A DNA stretch of 64,000 nucleotides from Vreelandella halophila (lineage in GTDB: Bacteria > Pseudomonadota > Gammaproteobacteria > Pseudomonadales > Oleiphilaceae). The notes below the pieces were generated by a model, which worked only from the letters and a program-made list of their open reading frames with translations, made no database searches and was not told the origin of the DNA. Made by a program: the position numbers and the translations under genes. Shown one piece after another: positions 45,365 to 54,762 of this stretch (positions are counted from its first letter, which is position 1; the number at the start of each line of letters is the position of its first letter). The DNA is taken from NCBI RefSeq assembly GCF_019903425.1, contig NZ_JACHUZ010000011.1, positions 396,722 through 460,721 on the forward strand, read 5' to 3'.

Positions 45365-46105
45365 TTACTCGTTGCAGATCTCCGATTTAGTCAGAATAGG
45401 GCCGGGGGATTGAGCCATTTTTGCGACCTCATCTAGGCTGTTCCACATCAGGGCATCGATGATAGAAAGGCCTGGGACGAACCCGTTTTTTTTCTGATTA
45501 TAAGGCTTCAGGTTGGGTTTTACGAACCAAAGGTGAATTCCCGAGTTGTCAAATTCTTCTTCGCTGAATATTTCTGGCGCGCCGCTTAAGTTGTAATAAT
45601 TGGAAGCTCCTAGGTGTTCGCATATCCGCAATGCCCACTGACCCGGATGGCGTATGTCTAGATTGGCGTTTATTAACTCTGACTGTCTATAGAATGTCGG
45701 ATTTAAATTAAAACGGTGGGAGATTTGTGTCAGAGAGAATTCCAGGATATCGATTAAGTTGAAGGTTTCGGTTTCGGGTAAGGATTTATGGATGATTTGG
45801 AGCGTTTTTGAATAATTAGGGGCTATTTGTCTGTAGGATGATAGTTTGTTGAAGAAATTTAGTTTCCAGTTAGGGTCTGGGATTGTAACGTTTTTTATGT
45901 GGGTGAAGCGATCTTTTCTGTTGATGGGGATGGTGATGTATTGCCAGGTTTTTCTATGGTCAGGGTGAAGTATGCGGTTTCGATTAACCCAGCCTTTTAC
46001 TGTGAACTGGATGTCGTCGAAAATGATCCAGGTGTCGACCTGACTCATCAGTTGGAAATAGCCGATATAAGGAAATAAATAGGGTTGCATTATCGCTATG
46101 TTCAT
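45365..46105 (-). CDS. WbqC family protein
   Basis: 246 residues with the family start MNIAIMQPYLFPYIGYFQL, then DTWIIFDDIQFTVKGWVNRN and a HPGQWALRICEHLGASNYYN segment. WbqC proteins occur in O-antigen and flagellin-glycan clusters beside amino-sugar genes; the chemistry is not settled. It is visibly AT-rich against the rest of the window, a sign of a different origin. It follows the glycosyltransferase gene with a 6-bp gap, so they form an operon reading toward the sulfotransferase. Confidence 0.85.
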   Translation of the reverse strand: MNIAIMQPYLFPYIGYFQLMSQVDTWIIFDDIQFTVKGWVNRNRILHPDHRKTWQYITIPINRKDRFTHIKNVTIPDPNWKLNFFNKLSSYRQIAPNYSKTLQIIHKSLPETETFNLIDILEFSLTQISHRFNLNPTFYRQSELINANLDIRHPGQWALRICEHLGASNYYNLSGAPEIFSEEEFDNSGIHLWFVKPNLKPYNQKKNGFVPGLSIIDALMWNSLDEVAKMAQSPGPILTKSEICNE

Positions 46106-46111
46106 AATCGT

Positions 46112-48055
46112 CTATTGGTTCGGGCTTTCATGAATATTATTAATTACAGTGGATTGTTCTTCGAACCAAGCTATTGCATTAACAAATTGATCTTTAATAT
46201 TGTGGATTTCGGGCTTGAAAAAAATTGACTGCGGGTCTCGCTGTAATATCTCGTAACTAATATGCTCTCTGTCTTGGGGGTTATGAATCAGATGAATGAG
46301 TTTACCGATCAATGCCTGTTCATTGGTGGTGTTGAGTAAATTGTCCATGCCCAAGGTTCTTATTTCCTGAAGGTCCGTGTAGCTTGCTACGTCACTGCCT
46401 TCTGTAAAGATGACCTTGGGGATTCCCAACAACAGTGTGTCGACATTGGTGTTACTCCCTCCAAAAGGGAAAGTTCCTAGGGCTAGGTCACATTTTGCCA
46501 AATCCTCCATGTAATTCTTGTAGGGCTTAACGTGGTGTACCTGGAACTGACTTTTTAATCGTTGTGAAAGCGATTTAGCGAATGCAGTATGTTTTGAACC
46601 GGTGGGAGATGCTGGGAAGAAATGAAATTCAAGCGGAACCGTGGACTCGTTTTCCAAGATCTGACATAGATTTATGACGCGAAGACTAATCTTCATTAGT
46701 GTGCTATTAATAGCAATTCGAACAACGCCGTCTTCCGAAGGCTGATTTTTCATTTCAGATGAGAAAGCAGGGTGGGGAGTGTGAGGTCTACTTTGAAGCC
46801 GATGAGGCGCCAATTTCTCTTCAAAAAAACGCTGATACTCAATTCCCTCTATTCCGCCGATTACGCCGAAATCAATAGTGCTCGTGGCAGCCGATGCAGG
46901 GTGCCCATACGACATAGCTTGATAGGGAGCTAGTCGAATATTGCAGGTGATAATGGACCAGGCAGCCATTCCCAGTGACGGGTAAAGAACTAAATCGGGT
47001 TCTTGATTAACTATAGCGTCTACCGCTTCGTTGATATCACTTAGGTTCTCCGAGACGTGAATGACTTCATGGAAATCTTCTGCAGAATTCTCATCATAAT
47101 CCTTCTCGTTAGTAACCAAAATCGTGTGGTAATGGTTTTTGAGCGCTGCCAATCTGGTATGGTAACAGCGATACATTGCATGCGGCGTTCGATACTTCTC
47201 AGAGGCAATGACGACTCTTTTGATTTCAGTAGGCTTGCGTCGCGCATTGGTTGTTGCCAAGTCCTTAGTCTTCTTGGGCAACCTGTTATCGAGCCACCTC
47301 TTAATTAACTGGTTGGCACTGCGCTTGAAGTCATGACGATTGGATATATCCCAGTAAGTGCAATTCATCCAGCCTGGGATAATCCGGGACACATGTGCCA
47401 ACGTAGGCGCGGTAGCTTCAGCCATGATGGGGTGTTGATCAAACAGACTTTTGAAGTTCTTACGGCTCTGCTCATCAAAGGGGTGTTTAAAGGTTGTCAA
47501 AAGGCCTATGTAGGCGCTTAAAGCGGTCTGCGGGACCGTCCCCATCAGTTGACGGTAGTTCACTTCTACTCGGCTATGAATGGTGTGACAGGCAAGGGCA
47601 TAAGTGATATCGCGATTGCTGTTTGGGTCTAACTGCCCTGCTGTATCGAGCAATCCTCTGTGCCAGAGTATGTGGTCCATGTTGCCAAAGTGGCTAATGT
47701 AGAAAATATCTTGAAGAAACGGTTTCATGAAGATGAGAACGGCAAGTTCCCGATCCGAATGCTGATAGTGGGGGCTGGCCAAATACTGCGTAATGGCTGT
47801 TGCCAATCGGTGGTACCAGTAACACCGCTCTTCCAGGGTCATGGAGGTGTCAAGCGGTGGCAGCCCTGCCCGGATTCGGACATCCTGATTAAGGATGGTA
47901 TCGAACTCATGTGTTTGCTCAAGGGCTCCATCTTTGTTGAGCAAATGTTCGAAGAGGTGATCGAGGCATTGGGACAAGGCTCCCCAATTAGCTGAAAAGG
48001 CGTAGTGCTCCATATGGGGAATCGAAACAGTGATTTCGCCTGCGCTTGCACTCAT
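46112..48055 (-). CDS. GT41/HMW1C-like protein glycosyltransferase, likely acting on flagellin
   Basis: 647 residues from ATG 48055, preceded by GGCAGGAACAAC; the open frame extends upstream to 48244 across the flagellin promoter and is unlikely to be used. The C-terminal half shows a GT-B fold with ALGTFPFGGSNTNVDTLLLG, the signature loop of GT41/HMW1C-like enzymes that put sugars on proteins in the cytoplasm, and GHPASAATSTIDFGVIGG. The N-terminal ~300 residues are helical. It is divergent from flagellin 2 with 218 bp between starts. Flagellin as acceptor is inferred from position. Confidence 0.78.
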   Translation of the reverse strand: MSASAGEITVSIPHMEHYAFSANWGALSQCLDHLFEHLLNKDGALEQTHEFDTILNQDVRIRAGLPPLDTSMTLEERCYWYHRLATAITQYLASPHYQHSDRELAVLIFMKPFLQDIFYISHFGNMDHILWHRGLLDTAGQLDPNSNRDITYALACHTIHSRVEVNYRQLMGTVPQTALSAYIGLLTTFKHPFDEQSRKNFKSLFDQHPIMAEATAPTLAHVSRIIPGWMNCTYWDISNRHDFKRSANQLIKRWLDNRLPKKTKDLATTNARRKPTEIKRVVIASEKYRTPHAMYRCYHTRLAALKNHYHTILVTNEKDYDENSAEDFHEVIHVSENLSDINEAVDAIVNQEPDLVLYPSLGMAAWSIITCNIRLAPYQAMSYGHPASAATSTIDFGVIGGIEGIEYQRFFEEKLAPHRLQSRPHTPHPAFSSEMKNQPSEDGVVRIAINSTLMKISLRVINLCQILENESTVPLEFHFFPASPTGSKHTAFAKSLSQRLKSQFQVHHVKPYKNYMEDLAKCDLALGTFPFGGSNTNVDTLLLGIPKVIFTEGSDVASYTDLQEIRTLGMDNLLNTTNEQALIGKLIHLIHNPQDREHISYEILQRDPQSIFFKPEIHNIKDQFVNAIAWFEEQSTVINNIHESPNQ

Positions 48056-48159
48056 GTTGTTCCTGCCGGATTTAAACCAGTAGATCAGTGCTAAAGAATA
48101 GCTGACGCGAGGCGCCTGTGCACTGTTACGTTTTCTTACAATATTCCGAAGCCATGGGC

Positions 48160-48186
48160 TAAAGATTTTCTCGAGGGTGCCGCTAA
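48160..48186 (+). promoter_or_regulatory. Sigma-28 promoter of flagellin 2
   Basis: TAAAGATT, 11 bases, then GCCGCTAA closely matches the FliA consensus TAAAGTTT-N11-GCCGATAA (one mismatch in each half). It lies 88 bp upstream of the flagellin 2 ATG, on the correct strand. Confidence 0.8.
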
Positions 48187-48273
48187 CAAGCTCAGAAGGC
48201 GACAGTACCGGTACTGCCGGTGCCTGAGCCTCTGACCAAACCACATGTCAGTGAACAGGCAGGAGAAAAGGTT

Positions 48274-49752
48274 ATGGCACTCGGTATCAACACCAACGTG
48301 GCATCCATTAACGCTCAGAACCAGCTGAGCAAGTCTCAGTCACAGAACGACCAGGCATTAGAGCGGCTTTCGTCAGGTCTTCGCATCAACTCTGCTAAAG
48401 ATGACGCGGCGGGTCTGGCAATCTCAACCCGCTTTGAGTCGCAAATTGGTGGTCTCAACGTAGCTAGCCGTAACGCGAACGATGGCATTTCGCTGGCCCA
48501 GACCGCTGAGGGTGCCTTGGACGAGGTGACTAACAACCTCCAGAGGATTCGGGATCTCTCAGTTCAGGCGGCGAACGCGACCAACAGCGAGTCCGATCGG
48601 CAGGCGCTGAACGACGAGGTTCAACAGCGAATCGAGGAGATCGATCGGATTTCATCAGAAACCAGTTTTAACGGTTTGAACGTACTGGACGGTTCCTTGA
48701 ACCAGCAGGATTTTCAGGTGGGCGCAAATGTTGGCCAAACCATCGGTGTTGACCTGTCTCAAGGGACAAGAGCGGATCAGATCGGGCAAATCGCTAGTCA
48801 GGATCTTGCTGTCGATGGAAGCACTGCGATTGATTCTCCTGGTGGGACAAACGAGCTTTCCATTGCAACCGGAGATGGGGATTTTGTTCAGATTGGAGCC
48901 TCAGAGGAGGTGACCAACGATGATGGTGATTCCTTGGGTCGTGACGCGGGCAGTGCATTTGCTGTGGCGGCCTCTATTAACGAAGCAGAGGTCGAAGGTC
49001 TGAATGTTCAAACCTCAAATGAGCAAGTTTTTGAGGGTGTGACATCCAACGACGGTGCATCCGGTACCCTGACTATTAATGATACTGAAGTTTTTAATGC
49101 TGACGCTACTACTGCAACCGGTAGTGCTTTCACCCAGGAAATTGCGGATGGTATCAATGCTTCGTCTGCTCAGACTGGAGTGACCGCAGAATTTGATAGT
49201 GATACGGACACTCTGACCCTGAATGCGGAAGATGGGCGGAATATTAACTTTGGCTCCAACGCTGGAACGTTTGAGCTCAATACTGACGGCTCTACCCAGA
49301 TAGGCAACGGTGATTCGCTTAGCGGCGAAGTGAGCTTATCTTCCTCTGAAGACATCAGTTTCGCTGGAGCAGGGACCGGAGCCGTTTTCGATGACTTCAG
49401 TGGATCCAGTGCAAGCATCACGGCTGCAGATGATGAGGGCGGCTTAAGTAGTGCCGATATCAGCTCGGTTGATGGGGCTAATGACGCAATCTTCCGAGTA
49501 GACGCCGCGCTGGATAGTGTCAACAGCCTCCGAAGCGAACTCGGCGCCACGCAGAACCGCTTCGAGTCTACCATCGCTAACATCGACAGCAACGTGGCGA
49601 ACCTGGAGGCTTCCAACAGCCGCATCAAGGACGCCGACTTCGCGGCCGAGTCCGCCAAGCTTGCCCAGTCCCAGGTACTGCAGCAGGCGGGTATCTCGGT
49701 ACTGTCCCAGGCCAACCAGCGGCCTCAGCAGGTCCTGTCCCTCCTGCAGTAA
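48274..49752 (+). CDS. fliC: Flagellin 2
   Basis: 492 residues from ATG 48274 (MALGINTNVASINAQNQLSK), behind AGGAGAAAAGGTT. Conserved D0/D1 ends are present (RLSSGLRINSAKDDAAGLAI, ASNSRIKDADFAAESAKL, SVLSQANQRPQQVLSLLQ). The centre has a single IN-like unit (GTLTINDTEVFNADA) and is much shorter than in flagellin 1. It is acid-rich and Ser/Thr-rich, so offers many O-glycosylation sites. It is transcribed from a sigma-28 promoter and followed by flaG. Confidence 0.95.
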   Translation: MALGINTNVASINAQNQLSKSQSQNDQALERLSSGLRINSAKDDAAGLAISTRFESQIGGLNVASRNANDGISLAQTAEGALDEVTNNLQRIRDLSVQAANATNSESDRQALNDEVQQRIEEIDRISSETSFNGLNVLDGSLNQQDFQVGANVGQTIGVDLSQGTRADQIGQIASQDLAVDGSTAIDSPGGTNELSIATGDGDFVQIGASEEVTNDDGDSLGRDAGSAFAVAASINEAEVEGLNVQTSNEQVFEGVTSNDGASGTLTINDTEVFNADATTATGSAFTQEIADGINASSAQTGVTAEFDSDTDTLTLNAEDGRNINFGSNAGTFELNTDGSTQIGNGDSLSGEVSLSSSEDISFAGAGTGAVFDDFSGSSASITAADDEGGLSSADISSVDGANDAIFRVDAALDSVNSLRSELGATQNRFESTIANIDSNVANLEASNSRIKDADFAAESAKLAQSQVLQQAGISVLSQANQRPQQVLSLLQ

Positions 49753-49824
49753 GCAGGGCGTTAAGGCGGCCGTCGCCCTCCGGGGTGGCGGCTTAGCCGC
49801 GTGACAGGGCATGCGAGGTGTGAC

Positions 49825-50238
49825 ATGAGTGACGTAAACCTGAACAGCCCGGACTCGAATCCGCGCCCCTCCGGGGAGCGGGGTTTGGCTCGGGCGTCTT
49901 CATCACAGCCCGCTGATAGCAAGGCCGGCAATGTGTCCTCCATTTCGCCCCTGAAGACCGAGCGCAGCGAGGTTTCCCAGGCGGAGAAATCGGAGAGGCT
50001 GAATGAAGCCATGCGGGAGGAACTGGATGATGCGGTTTCCCGACTCAATGACTTTGTTCAGTCGGTCCAGCGTGATCTGGAATTCGAGGTGAACGATGAA
50101 ACCGGTCAGACGGTGGTCCGCGTGATCGACCAGCAGACCGAGGAAGTGGTTCGCCAGATTCCGGACGAGCTGGCAATGAGGTTGGCCGAGAACCTGCAGC
50201 AGGATGAGCCTTTGTCGCTTCTGAACATCAGGGTGTGA
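49825..50238 (+). CDS. flaG: Flagellar protein FlaG
   Basis: 137 residues from ATG 49825 (MSDVNLNSPD); the in-frame GTG at 49801 is less likely. A disordered Ser/Pro-rich head leads to the FlaG domain: LEFEVNDETGQTVVRVIDQQ, then VVRQIPDELAMRLAENL. FlaG influences filament length in pseudomonads and relatives. It lies 72 bp after flagellin 2, likely co-transcribed, and ends at a strong terminator. Confidence 0.92.
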   Translation: MSDVNLNSPDSNPRPSGERGLARASSSQPADSKAGNVSSISPLKTERSEVSQAEKSERLNEAMREELDDAVSRLNDFVQSVQRDLEFEVNDETGQTVVRVIDQQTEEVVRQIPDELAMRLAENLQQDEPLSLLNIRV

Positions 50239-50273
50239 GGAAGGCCGCCGGCTGAGCAATGTTTTCAGGGGAG

Positions 50274-50306
50274 CCGTCATTCCGGGAGGAGTGACGGTTT
50301 TTTGTT
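50274..50306 (+). terminator. Intrinsic terminator after flagellin 2-flaG
   Basis: CCGTCATTCC and GGAGTGACGG form a 10-bp stem (one G-U pair) with loop GGGA, followed by TTTTTTGTT. It starts 36 nt after the flaG stop and separates flaG from the fliD unit. Confidence 0.9.
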
Positions 50307-50456
50307 ATACGGATTTGTAAAGAATCGCGTGCGAGACAGGCCTCCACAGGGGCAGCGGACGGCATGGTATGTGCATCAATCAATTGGCAAATGGGTAAAA
50401 AGCGGCAAACCGAGTCTTGGCTTACAATCAGTAACAGGGTTATGGCAAAACAGGGG

Positions 50457-50483
50457 CAAAGTTTTGCCGGTTGGTGCCGTTAA
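50457..50483 (+). promoter_or_regulatory. Sigma-28 promoter of fliD
   Basis: CAAAGTTT, 11 bases, then GCCGTTAA matches the FliA consensus with one mismatch in each half. It lies 37 bp upstream of the fliD ATG and after the flaG terminator, so fliDS has its own late-flagellar promoter. Confidence 0.78.
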
Positions 50484-50519
50484 ATAGGATAGGCGCAATG
50501 AAACGATGCGAGGTGCATC

Positions 50520-52451
50520 ATGGGTAGTCCAGGTGGCGTGTCATCGCTGGGAATTGGCTCCGGGATCCTGACCAATGATCTGCTGGACGATATTATATCC
50601 GCTCAGCGTGAACCGGCCGTTGAGAGGCTGGATGCAGAGCAGCAGGAGACGGAAGCTAAGCTCTCGGCCTTCGGGCAGTTCCGCAGTGCTGTCAGCAGCC
50701 TTGAAGGGCCTGCTGATGCCCTGACGGATCCCTCCACGTTGCGTAACTTCAAGGGTGAATCCTCCAGCGACGCCATCAGTGTCTCAGTGGATGATTCTGC
50801 AGCCCAGAAGGGCAGTTACTCCGTGGATGTAAACCAGGTGGCACAAGCCCAGGCGCTTGCCAGCGAGACCTATGCGGACCGGGATTCCACCGCTATTGGT
50901 TCGGGCGATCTCACGTTTAACGTGGGTGACCAGACCAAGACCATCACCCTTGATGACAGCAACAACACCCTCAACGGCCTCGCGAGCGAAATCAACGAAT
51001 CTGACATGGGGGTTAACGCCTCGATCCTGAACACCGGTGATGGGTACCGGATGGTCCTGAACGCGGACGAGACCGGTACCGCGAACGCCATGCAGATTAC
51101 CGCTAGTGATCCCTCCCTGGATGCCTTCACAACCGCGAACCTTGAGCAAACCCGTGCCGCAAAGGACGCTAAGGTCAATATCAGTGGCGTGGAGGTCACC
51201 CGCAGCAGCAACACCATTGAAGGGGTGATTGATGGGGTTACGCTGAACGTCAGTGGTGAGACGGATCTGCCGGCGGATGTGAACGTCACCCAGGACCTGG
51301 AAGAGCCGACCAGCAAGGTTCAGGAGTTGGTGGATGCCTTCAACCAGGTGCAGGGTACGGCGAACGAGTTGACCAGCTTTGACCAGGAGGCCGGTGAAGG
51401 CAGCGTCCTGACCGGTGATTCCACCATCCGCAGCACCATGAACCAATTGAAGCGTGAGTTCAGCCAGATTGTGCCCGGGCTGGAGAATGGGAGCGTGCGT
51501 TCGCTTGCGGATGTGGGTATTACGACGGATTTCAATACCGGTCAATTGGAGTTCGATTCCGCCAAGTTCAAGGAGGAGCTTCAGCAGAATCCGGACGAGG
51601 TTACAGCTCTGTTTGCCAATCAGGGGCGCGCTTCAGACACTCAAGTTGAGTTTGTGCGCAGCGGTAGCAGTACTCAGCCCGGGGAGTACGATCTCAACGT
51701 GGACTCGCTGGCTACTCGCGGCAGCTTGACTGGCGGTCAGTTGGCTGCTGGCGACATCACGATCGATAACACCAATAACACCTTCAGCCTCAAGCTCAAT
51801 GATGGCAATGAGGCCCAGGTCACACTCACCGATGGCACATACAGCAATCAGCAGCTGCTGGAAGAAGTCCGTACCCAGGTAGCCGACAACACCACTATCC
51901 AGTCCGGTGAGGACTCATTACAGGTGGATCTGACCGGCAACGGTGAGCTTCAGTTCACCTCCAGTGAGTATGGTAGTAATTCATCCGTCGAGATTACCCA
52001 GGGGAATGCCGACCTTGGGCTGGCCACGGGTACCGGCACTTCCGGAACAGACGTTCAGGGCACCATCGACGGGCAGCAGGCTGAGGGCGACGGCCAGGTG
52101 CTTTTCCTGGGGCGTGACCAGGGCGATGCCTCCGGAATACAAGTGCGTATCCGGGGTGGCGAAACTGGCGCCCGGGGTTCTGTCTCCTACATCGAGGGCG
52201 TGGGTAACAGCATTGCCGAGCGCATCGGTCAGCTGGAGGGGCGCAATGGGGCCCTGAGCTCGCGTGAGGAGTCGTTCCAGAGCGATCTGGAGGACATCCG
52301 GGAGGATCGACAGGATCTGAGCGAGCGGTTTACGTCGCTGCGTGAACGGCTCTCGAGCCAGTTCGCCGCGGCGGATTCACGCATCAGCCAGTTCCAGCAG
52401 ACGGGTAACTATCTTGAACAGCAGCTTGCCGGCTTGACCGGCGGGAACTGA
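50520..52451 (+). CDS. fliD: Flagellar hook-associated protein 2 (filament cap)
   Basis: 643 residues, longer than the ~470 of enteric FliD. N-terminal cap motif: GVSSLGIGSGILTNDLLDDI; coiled C-terminus: FTSLRERLSSQFAAADSRIS. Two flagellin IN-like units occur (GSGDLTFNVGDQTK near 125 and LAAGDITIDNTNN near 410), and the extra length lies in the middle, around the second unit. It caps the growing filament and folds exported flagellin. GCGAGGTGCATC precedes the ATG. fliS follows at 45 bp. Confidence 0.93.
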   Translation: MGSPGGVSSLGIGSGILTNDLLDDIISAQREPAVERLDAEQQETEAKLSAFGQFRSAVSSLEGPADALTDPSTLRNFKGESSSDAISVSVDDSAAQKGSYSVDVNQVAQAQALASETYADRDSTAIGSGDLTFNVGDQTKTITLDDSNNTLNGLASEINESDMGVNASILNTGDGYRMVLNADETGTANAMQITASDPSLDAFTTANLEQTRAAKDAKVNISGVEVTRSSNTIEGVIDGVTLNVSGETDLPADVNVTQDLEEPTSKVQELVDAFNQVQGTANELTSFDQEAGEGSVLTGDSTIRSTMNQLKREFSQIVPGLENGSVRSLADVGITTDFNTGQLEFDSAKFKEELQQNPDEVTALFANQGRASDTQVEFVRSGSSTQPGEYDLNVDSLATRGSLTGGQLAAGDITIDNTNNTFSLKLNDGNEAQVTLTDGTYSNQQLLEEVRTQVADNTTIQSGEDSLQVDLTGNGELQFTSSEYGSNSSVEITQGNADLGLATGTGTSGTDVQGTIDGQQAEGDGQVLFLGRDQGDASGIQVRIRGGETGARGSVSYIEGVGNSIAERIGQLEGRNGALSSREESFQSDLEDIREDRQDLSERFTSLRERLSSQFAAADSRISQFQQTGNYLEQQLAGLTGGN

Positions 52452-52496
52452 TCCGACACCAACGCCAACAAGACGTACAGGCAACAGGGGTACATC

Positions 52497-52904
52497 ATGA
52501 ACGGACTGCGGGCCTATCAGCAGGTGAACACCCAGACCAGCATCACCGATGCGGATCCGCACAAGCTGATCCAGTTGTTGCTGGATGGTGCGCTTGAGCG
52601 GATCAACATGGCCAAGGGCAAGATCGAGGCTGGCGATTATGCCGGCAAGGGCAACCTGATCAGTAAAAGCATGGAGATCATTGGGTCCCTGCGCAGCTCC
52701 CTGGATTTTGAGCAGGGTGGCGAGCTTGCGGGCAACCTTGAAGCTCTCTATGACTACATGGAACGCGGCCTTCTGGAGGCGAGTATCCGCAACGACGTGG
52801 AGAAGCTGGATGAAATTGCCAGCCTGCTGCGCACCGTGAAGGAAGGCTGGCAAAGCATTCGCGAAGAGGCTCTGGACTTCCTGCGCCAGCGCGACGCTGG
52901 CTGA
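52497..52904 (+). CDS. fliS: Flagellin export chaperone FliS
   Basis: 135 residues, all helical, with the family start LRAYQQVNTQTSITDADPHKL and the NLEALYDYMERGLLEASIRN segment. It binds the C-terminus of cytoplasmic flagellin to stop early polymerisation. It stands in the usual place after fliD. Confidence 0.95.
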   Translation: MNGLRAYQQVNTQTSITDADPHKLIQLLLDGALERINMAKGKIEAGDYAGKGNLISKSMEIIGSLRSSLDFEQGGELAGNLEALYDYMERGLLEASIRNDVEKLDEIASLLRTVKEGWQSIREEALDFLRQRDAG

Positions 52905-52966
52905 GGGATGACGGCTTTCAGTCCCTGTGCTTTAATTCAGGGCGAGCCTGAGGACTGGAGTCATCC

Positions 52967-53728
52967 ATGCTGCGTGCCCTGTTGTACGGTGCCTTTGTTT
53001 TGCTGGTCTCGCTGGGCTCTGTTGCCCTGCAGGGCAAGCCCGTTTCCGAAGATCCTGTCACTTTCAGTCTCGCGGCCATAGAGCCCTGGGCTGAACGCAC
53101 CCAGGAAGGCGAGCGTCGTGGCCTGCTTGTGGATCTTGTGGGGGAAATCCGAAGCCGCACCGACATTCCCATCCGTTATCAGGTCCGCCCCCACAGTCGT
53201 GCCATCCTTGAAATGGAGGAGGGGTATGCGGATTTTGTGCCCACCTTCGTGGCGCCGGGAATTAACAAGATCGGAAAACCCGTGGCGGATCTTCTGGAAG
53301 TTCAGGTGCTGGTTCTGGGGCGTGCCGATGATGAGCCCGTTGATTCCCTGGACGAACTGGAGGGTGAGAATGTGGGGTATCTCAGCGGCACCTGGTACGG
53401 TCACACCTTCGCCACCAACGAGGCCATCCGCAAGGTTCCTGTCAACAATGTGGCTCATGGTCTGAGACTGCTTCAGCGTGACCGGCTGCGGGCGGTGGTG
53501 GCGTCGGAGGTGGCCATTCCCGCCGGCTTTGATCCGGATGGTTCCGGGGCGCCGGTACGTACTCTGATGCGGCTGGATACCCTCAAGGGAAAGATCTATA
53601 TGTCCCGCTCCTCGCCCCGGGAAGAGGCGGCGGAGGCCATTGCCGCGGCCATTGAGGGCCTGCACGAGGACGGCACCATGGAGCGGCTCTTCCGCAACCG
53701 CTATGAGGCGGACATCGTCCGGGAGTGA
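52967..53728 (+). CDS. Periplasmic substrate-binding protein, amino-acid-binding type
   Basis: 253 residues with a signal peptide (LLYGAFVLLVSLGSVALQG) and a periplasmic binding protein type 2 fold (GLLVDLVGEIRSRTDIPI, YADFVPTFVAPGI, LEGENVGYLSGTWYG). No ABC transporter permease or ATPase is beside it, so it may serve as an orphan receptor or sensor-like protein rather than in uptake. It ends directly against the convergent deacetylase gene with no gap. Confidence 0.78.
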   Translation: MLRALLYGAFVLLVSLGSVALQGKPVSEDPVTFSLAAIEPWAERTQEGERRGLLVDLVGEIRSRTDIPIRYQVRPHSRAILEMEEGYADFVPTFVAPGINKIGKPVADLLEVQVLVLGRADDEPVDSLDELEGENVGYLSGTWYGHTFATNEAIRKVPVNNVAHGLRLLQRDRLRAVVASEVAIPAGFDPDGSGAPVRTLMRLDTLKGKIYMSRSSPREEAAEAIAAAIEGLHEDGTMERLFRNRYEADIVRE

Positions 53729-54655
53729 TCAGCTGGCGGCAATGAGCTCGCGGATGTGCGCCTCGACACCTTCAGTGAGCGACTGCAGGTGGTACCCCCC
53801 TTCCAGCATCGAGACGACTCGCCCCCGGCAAAGCTCCCAGGCGAGGCGGGTGATCTCTCCAGTGATCCAGGTGTAGTCCTCGGTTTCCAGGTTCACATCC
53901 GCGAGCGGGTCCAGCCGGTGGGCGTCAAAACCTGCTGACACCAGAATCAGCTGGGGCTTGAAGGCCGCCAGCTCCTCGAACCAGCCATCCTTGACCGCCT
54001 CGCGATAGGTAGCGCTGTCCGTGCCTGGATCCAGCGGGACGTTCAGGATGTGCCCGGGCATACCGTGGCTGTGCTTGAAGGGGTAGAAGGGGTGCTGGAA
54101 GCTGGAGCACAGCAGCACGCGCGGGTCATGGTGGAAGATGTCCACGGTGCCGTTACCCTGGTGGACGTCGAAGTCGAGGATGGCGACCCGTTCCAGATGG
54201 TGGAACGTGAGCGCGTGCAGGGCAGCAATGGCGATGTTGTTGAAGAAGCTGAACCCCATGGTGCGATTGCGTTCAGCATGGTGGCCCGGTGGCCGGATGG
54301 CGCAGAAGGCATTGCGCGCCTGGTTGGTGAGCACCTGGTTCACGGCCTGGATGCCGGAGCCCGCCGCGAGTTTGGCGGAACGGAACGTGTGCGGGTTCAT
54401 GGCCGTGTCCGGGTCCGCCATGATGCGCCCCTGGCTGGGCGTCATCTGTTCCAGCTGGCTGATGTAGCTGTCCGGGTGGGCTCGGCGCAGTTCATCGTGG
54501 GAGGCTTCCTCCGCTTCGTTGACGGTCAGCTGCTCCCACAGGCCGGTCTGTTGCAGGTGTTCACGGATGGCGCTCAGGCGCCGAGGGCTTTCCGGGTGGT
54601 CATCCCCCATGTCGTGTTTTTCACAGTCCGGGTGATGGAAGTAGGCTGTTGCCAT
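53729..54655 (-). CDS. Histone-deacetylase-like protein (class II HDAC fold)
   Basis: 308 residues. Zinc and catalytic motifs of arginase-like deacetylases: HPDCEKHDMGDDHPES, RPPGHHAERNRTMGF (His pair), FNNIAIAAL, ILDFDVHQGNGT (Asp-His zinc ligands) and VSAGFDAHRLDPLAD (Asp). Bacterial members deacetylate acetylpolyamines, acetoin-related products or acetyl-lysine in proteins. Its start is 107 bp from the divergent start of a Pat-type acetyltransferase, suggesting opposed acetylation control (inference). Confidence 0.9.
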   Translation of the reverse strand: MATAYFHHPDCEKHDMGDDHPESPRRLSAIREHLQQTGLWEQLTVNEAEEASHDELRRAHPDSYISQLEQMTPSQGRIMADPDTAMNPHTFRSAKLAAGSGIQAVNQVLTNQARNAFCAIRPPGHHAERNRTMGFSFFNNIAIAALHALTFHHLERVAILDFDVHQGNGTVDIFHHDPRVLLCSSFQHPFYPFKHSHGMPGHILNVPLDPGTDSATYREAVKDGWFEELAAFKPQLILVSAGFDAHRLDPLADVNLETEDYTWITGEITRLAWELCRGRVVSMLEGGYHLQSLTEGVEAHIRELIAAS

Positions 54656-54762
54656 CGTCGCGCCTCGCCATGCAGGTTACACTTCAGACAGGGATTGTGA
54701 GCCGCAAGGATGGATGTGGCAAGGCAATCCAGCGTCTGGAAAGGGTCAGAAAGAGGGGCTGT

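Noticed and set aside
48056-48244. N-terminal extension of the GT41-like glycosyltransferase
   Set aside because: The frame is open, but ATG 48055 has a good ribosome-binding site and the extension would cover the flagellin 2 promoter.
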